From contig NZ_JACSQM010000001.1 of the NCBI RefSeq assembly GCF_014836645.1, forward strand, positions 248,001 to 312,000: a stretch of DNA of 64,000 bases, given 5' to 3'. Source of the stretch: Fictibacillus norfolkensis. Lineage in GTDB: Bacteria; Bacillota; Bacilli; Bacillales; Fictibacillaceae. The notes below the pieces were generated by a model. That model was not told the origin of the DNA. It ran no database searches and was given only the letters and a program-made list of their open reading frames with translations. Positions 61,073-64,000 of this stretch are shown here, in pieces. The stretch's first letter is position 1. Each line of letters opens with the position of its first letter. The translations under genes were made by a program, and so were the position numbers.

Positions 61073-62656
61073 ATGAATACTTTGGAATTTACGACAACCT
61101 TAAACGATCTTGTGACCCGTGAAACAACTCACCAGAACTTACCTGTTCCGGTTTTAGTAGAAAAATCTCTTCAGCGCAACGAGGGCATCCTTACATCCAC
61201 AGGAGCACTTCAAGCTACAACGGGGAAATATACAGGCCGTTCCCCTGAGGATAAATTTATCGTTGAAGATGCTTCCATTAAAGATTCAATTGATTGGGGA
61301 AAGGTTAATAAACCATTTTCACCAGAAAACTTTGATAAATTATACAAAAAAGTTCTCCAATACTTAGGGAATAAAGAAGAACTATTCGTGTTTAAAGGGT
61401 TTGCTGGCGCAGACCGCGAGTATCGCCTTCCTATCCAAGTTATTAATGAGTATGCATGGCATAACCTTTTTGCTCACCAGATGTTTGTACGTCCCAACCA
61501 CGATGAGCTAGGCTCTCATGAATCGCAATTCACAGTGATTTCAGCACCAGGATTCCAAGCTAATCCGGCTGAAGATGGAACAAATTCTGAGACGTTTATT
61601 ATCGTTTCTTTCGAGAAGAAAATTGTTCTGATCGGTGGAACTGAATATGCAGGTGAAATTAAAAAATCTGTATTTTCTGTTATGAACTACATTCTTCCTG
61701 AAAAAGGCATCCTGTCTATGCACTGCTCTGCAAACGTTGGGAATGAAGGAGATGTAGCTTTATTCTTCGGACTTTCTGGAACTGGAAAAACTACATTATC
61801 AGCTGATCCGAATCGTCGCTTGATTGGGGATGATGAGCATGGTTGGGCTAACACTGGAGTCTTCAATATTGAAGGTGGATGTTATGCAAAAACAATCGAT
61901 CTATCGAAAGAAAAAGAACCACAAATCTGGAATGCGATTCGTTTTGGAAGCGTTTTAGAGAATGTCATGATCGACCCTGCAACGAGAGAAGCTGACTATA
62001 AAGATTCATCATTAACTGAAAACACACGTGCAGCTTATCCTGTCGATGCTATTCCAAATATTATTCAACCAAGTGTTGCCGGACACCCAAACACGATCAT
62101 CTTCTTAACAGCTGATGCATTCGGTGTATTGCCTCCAATCAGCAAACTTACTAAAGAACAAGCGATGTATCATTTCTTATCAGGATACACGAGCAAACTT
62201 GCAGGAACAGAAAGAGGCGTAACATCACCACAAGCTACGTTCTCAACATGTTTCGGTGCACCATTCCTGCCACTACCTGCTACCGTTTACGCTGAGATGC
62301 TCGGAAAGAAAATCGATCAGCACAACGTTCAGGTTTATCTTGTTAACACAGGCTGGTCTGGTGGAGAGTATGGGATCGGAAGCCGTATGAATCTAGGCCA
62401 CACACGTGCTATGGTGCAGGCTGCTCTAGAAGGCGAACTTGCTTCTGTTGAAACAGTCGTTGATCCTATATTTGGGCTTCATATTCCAACACACTGCCCT
62501 GGTGTACCAGATCAAGTTCTTCAGCCGAAGAAAACGTGGAGTGATCAAGACGCTTATGACGTTAAGGCGAAAGAGCTTGCTAACCAATTTAATGCGAACT
62601 TTGAAAAATTCAAATCTGTTTCAGCTGAAATTTCTCAAGCTGGACCGCTCGTTTAA
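61073..62656 (+). CDS. pckA: Phosphoenolpyruvate carboxykinase (ATP)
   Basis: Converts oxaloacetate and ATP to phosphoenolpyruvate, the entry step of gluconeogenesis. 527 residues, the same as B. subtilis PckA, when started at 61073 (MNTLEFTT), which aligns with it; an in-frame ATG five codons earlier is possible. The kinase loop is [13 protein letters not shown] (about residues 238-250), the metal site region is LIGDDEHGW, and the TGRSPEDKF substrate loop lies near residue 55. ATG with AAAGGATGG upstream. Probably repressed by CcpN through 61016-61026, with a possible cre site further upstream. Confidence 0.96.
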   Translation: MNTLEFTTTLNDLVTRETTHQNLPVPVLVEKSLQRNEGILTSTGALQATTGKYTGRSPEDKFIVEDASIKDSIDWGKVNKPFSPENFDKLYKKVLQYLGNKEELFVFKGFAGADREYRLPIQVINEYAWHNLFAHQMFVRPNHDELGSHESQFTVISAPGFQANPAEDGTNSETFIIVSFEKKIVLIGGTEYAGEIKKSVFSVMNYILPEKGILSMHCSANVGNEGDVALFFGLSGTGKTTLSADPNRRLIGDDEHGWANTGVFNIEGGCYAKTIDLSKEKEPQIWNAIRFGSVLENVMIDPATREADYKDSSLTENTRAAYPVDAIPNIIQPSVAGHPNTIIFLTADAFGVLPPISKLTKEQAMYHFLSGYTSKLAGTERGVTSPQATFSTCFGAPFLPLPATVYAEMLGKKIDQHNVQVYLVNTGWSGGEYGIGSRMNLGHTRAMVQAALEGELASVETVVDPIFGLHIPTHCPGVPDQVLQPKKTWSDQDAYDVKAKELANQFNANFEKFKSVSAEISQAGPLV

Positions 62657-62670
62657 TACAATGAATAGTG

Positions 62671-62701
62671 ACCTTCCATTCTAGCAATGGAAGGTTTTTT
62701 T
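62671..62701 (+). terminator. Terminator downstream of pckA
   Basis: Perfect 10-bp stem ACCTTCCATT/AATGGAAGGT, loop CTAGC, seven T. Confidence 0.9.
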
Positions 62702-62735
62702 ATATTTATTAAATATGTGTGTATTAGTAAAGGAG

Positions 62736-63542
62736 CTAAAATCTCATTTCAGCTCCTTTTCCATGTCCTTTCATCCATTCACACAAAGCATATGTAATCT
62801 TTCTGTTCTCTTTTGGCGGAAAATAATGTGTGTATTCTGGATAGATCCATGTTTCGCATGGTTTTCCGAGCTCTTTTAGTATTGCTTCAATCTTAATGGT
62901 ATGCTCTACACTTACGTTTTCATCCTTCATGCCATGAATGCAAAGTAGTGGTGTATCTAAATCTTCACAATAGTTTAACGGGGATCTCCATTCAAATTCA
63001 TCTGGATATTTCTCTGGAGTTCCCCCGATAACTCTCTTCATCATCCTCCTCAGATCTTCTCTCTCGTCATATGTGATCGCCATGTCAGTCACACCGCCCC
63101 ATGTTACGACAGAACGAATTTCCGGATATTTCATAGCGGTAAATAAGGCCATAGGACCGCCTCGAGAAAAGCCAAACACATGAATGTCCTCAGGATCTAC
63201 TTTAGGAAACTGCTTTAATACCTCAAAAGCGGCAAAAGCATCAGTTCGATCTTCTCCTGCAAAATCTTCGTTGCCTTCTCCCCCTTGATTTCCTCGATAA
63301 TAGGGGGCCATGACAACAAAACCTTGTGAAGCAAACTGGATGATTCTAGCAATTCTGACCATGCCAACGGACTTGATTCCGCCTCTAAGATAAAGAAAGC
63401 CTGGAAACGGCCCTTTTCCTTCTGGTAAAGCTGCTAGTCCTTTTATTTTCAATCCATCATTTAAATACGTGACTACATACAAGCGAATGGTAGGATGTGG
63501 TGAAGGAAATCGCTGCCACTCTATCATTTTTGCTTTTTTCAT
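62736..63542 (-). CDS. ytmA: Alpha/beta hydrolase, peptidase S9-like (YtmA)
   Basis: A 268-residue alpha/beta hydrolase resembling prolyl-oligopeptidase-type esterases, similar to B. subtilis YtmA (257). The nucleophile elbow is FGFSRGGPMA (serine near residue 124), the likely acid is in LLCIHGMKDENVS, and the histidine in YPEYTHYFPP. No signal peptide; the natural substrate is unknown. ATG at 63542 with AAAGGAG 8 nt upstream. Divergent from ytlA and convergent with pckA. Confidence 0.9.
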   Translation of the reverse strand: MKKAKMIEWQRFPSPHPTIRLYVVTYLNDGLKIKGLAALPEGKGPFPGFLYLRGGIKSVGMVRIARIIQFASQGFVVMAPYYRGNQGGEGNEDFAGEDRTDAFAAFEVLKQFPKVDPEDIHVFGFSRGGPMALFTAMKYPEIRSVVTWGGVTDMAITYDEREDLRRMMKRVIGGTPEKYPDEFEWRSPLNYCEDLDTPLLCIHGMKDENVSVEHTIKIEAILKELGKPCETWIYPEYTHYFPPKENRKITYALCEWMKGHGKGAEMRF

Positions 63543-63645
63543 TCCTACACTCCTTTATTTTTGTGGGCAAACACATATTTGCACCAATCACATACATTAT
63601 TACATAAAAGTCATGACTTCATCCCTATGTGCAGGAGGATTCAAT

Positions 63646-64000
63646 ATGAAATATTTCAAAAGAAAACTAATGATACTTTTCACTTGTTTACTAGCTTTCT
63701 CCATTCTGTTGGCAGGCTGCAATACCTCTAGCCCTAAAAAAGAAAAAATTAGAATCGCAGAAGTAACACGATCTATTTTTTATGCTCCACAATATGTTGC
63801 CATTGAAAAAGGCTTTTTTAAGGAAGAAGGTTTAGATGTAGAGCTGACTACGACATGGGGCGGCGATAAAACGATGACAGCTTTGTTGTCTGATGGCGCA
63901 GACGTAGCACTCGTTGGTTCTGAAACAACAATCTATGTACATGCACAAGAATCGACTGACCCTGTTATTAACTTTGCTCAGCTCACACAGACGGATGGTA
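63646..64000 (+). CDS. ytlA: ABC transporter substrate-binding lipoprotein, 5' part (YtlA)
   Basis: Start of an SsuA/ThiY-type solute-binding lipoprotein; 118 codons are visible and the gene runs off the window. A lipoprotein signal peptide ends in the lipobox LLAGC, giving lipidated Cys25. The mature part has the family pattern YAPQYVAIEKGFFKEEGLDV and TTWGGDKTMTALLSDG, typical of sulfonate/nitrate/pyrimidine-type binding proteins. In B. subtilis ytlA is followed by its permease and ATPase genes (ytlCD), which would lie beyond the edge. ATG at 63646 with AGGAGG 7 nt upstream. Confidence 0.9.
   Translation, partial: MKYFKRKLMILFTCLLAFSILLAGCNTSSPKKEKIRIAEVTRSIFYAPQYVAIEKGFFKEEGLDVELTTTWGGDKTMTALLSDGADVALVGSETTIYVHAQESTDPVINFAQLTQTDG

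Overview
This 64-kb window is chromosomal DNA of a low-GC, endospore-forming member of the Bacillaceae. The evidence is the sporulation genes (cotJABC, cse60), the sigma-H, sigma-B and sigma-D type promoters, the T-box, SAM-I and preQ1-I leaders, and a gene order that largely follows the Bacillus subtilis 'yt' region (ccpA, aroA, ytxJHG, ampS, murC, sftA, ytpQ, ytpP, ytoP, ytzB, ytnP, trmB, ytzH, ytmP, amyX, ytlRQP, ytkP, pepV, ytzE, ytzG, ytgP, ytfP, cse60, leuS, yttB, ytqAB, ytpBA, ytoA, metK, pckA, ytmA, ytlA). It is not B. subtilis: several genes (an FtsA-like ATPase, queDEC, a chemoreceptor, cotJABC, a PAP2/glycosyltransferase pair) are inserted relative to that order. I saw no phage, integrase, transposase, CRISPR array, tRNA or rRNA.

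Layout. 1-9.9 kb: ccpA (5' part only), aroA, a long FtsA-like protein, the ytxGHJ general-stress operon with adjacent sigma-H and sigma-B promoters, an M29 aminopeptidase, murC and a nicotinate phosphoribosyltransferase. 10-24 kb: sftA, ytpQ, queF, a PTS-like permease with ytpP, a chemoreceptor, an MltG-type transglycosylase, ytoP, and queDEC behind a preQ1-I riboswitch. 24-36 kb: ytnP, trmB, ytmP, pullulanase, the ytlPQR operon, ytkP, an MFS permease, pepV and a K+ channel. 37-46 kb: an unidentified structured RNA, ytzE, ytzG, MurJ (ytgP), ytfP, cse60 and a GGDEF/EAL protein. 46-56 kb: leuS with a Leu T-box, bioY with a BirA operator, yttB, mnmLM, ytpAB and ytoA. 56-64 kb: cotJABC, a PAP2 and glycosyltransferase pair, metK with a SAM-I riboswitch, pckA with CcpN and cre sites, ytmA, and the start of the ytlA lipoprotein.

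How the genes work together. The region is mostly housekeeping: aromatic, methionine/SAM and NAD metabolism; cell-wall precursor synthesis and export (MurC, MurJ, MltG); tRNA modification (QueC/D/E/F, TrmB, MnmL/MnmM); and gluconeogenesis (PckA, CcpA). Much of it is controlled by ligand-sensing leaders or repressors visible in the DNA.

The least explained items are non-coding. There are three intergenic arrays with a strict 20-21 bp period (about two helical turns). One roughly 130-bp hairpin repeat occurs as two inverted copies plus a collapsed derivative. A roughly 170-nt structured transcript lies at 37.0-37.2 kb with a near-consensus promoter and terminator. In two places an intrinsic terminator contains the ribosome-binding site of the next gene. 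No complete new defence or mobile system was found.
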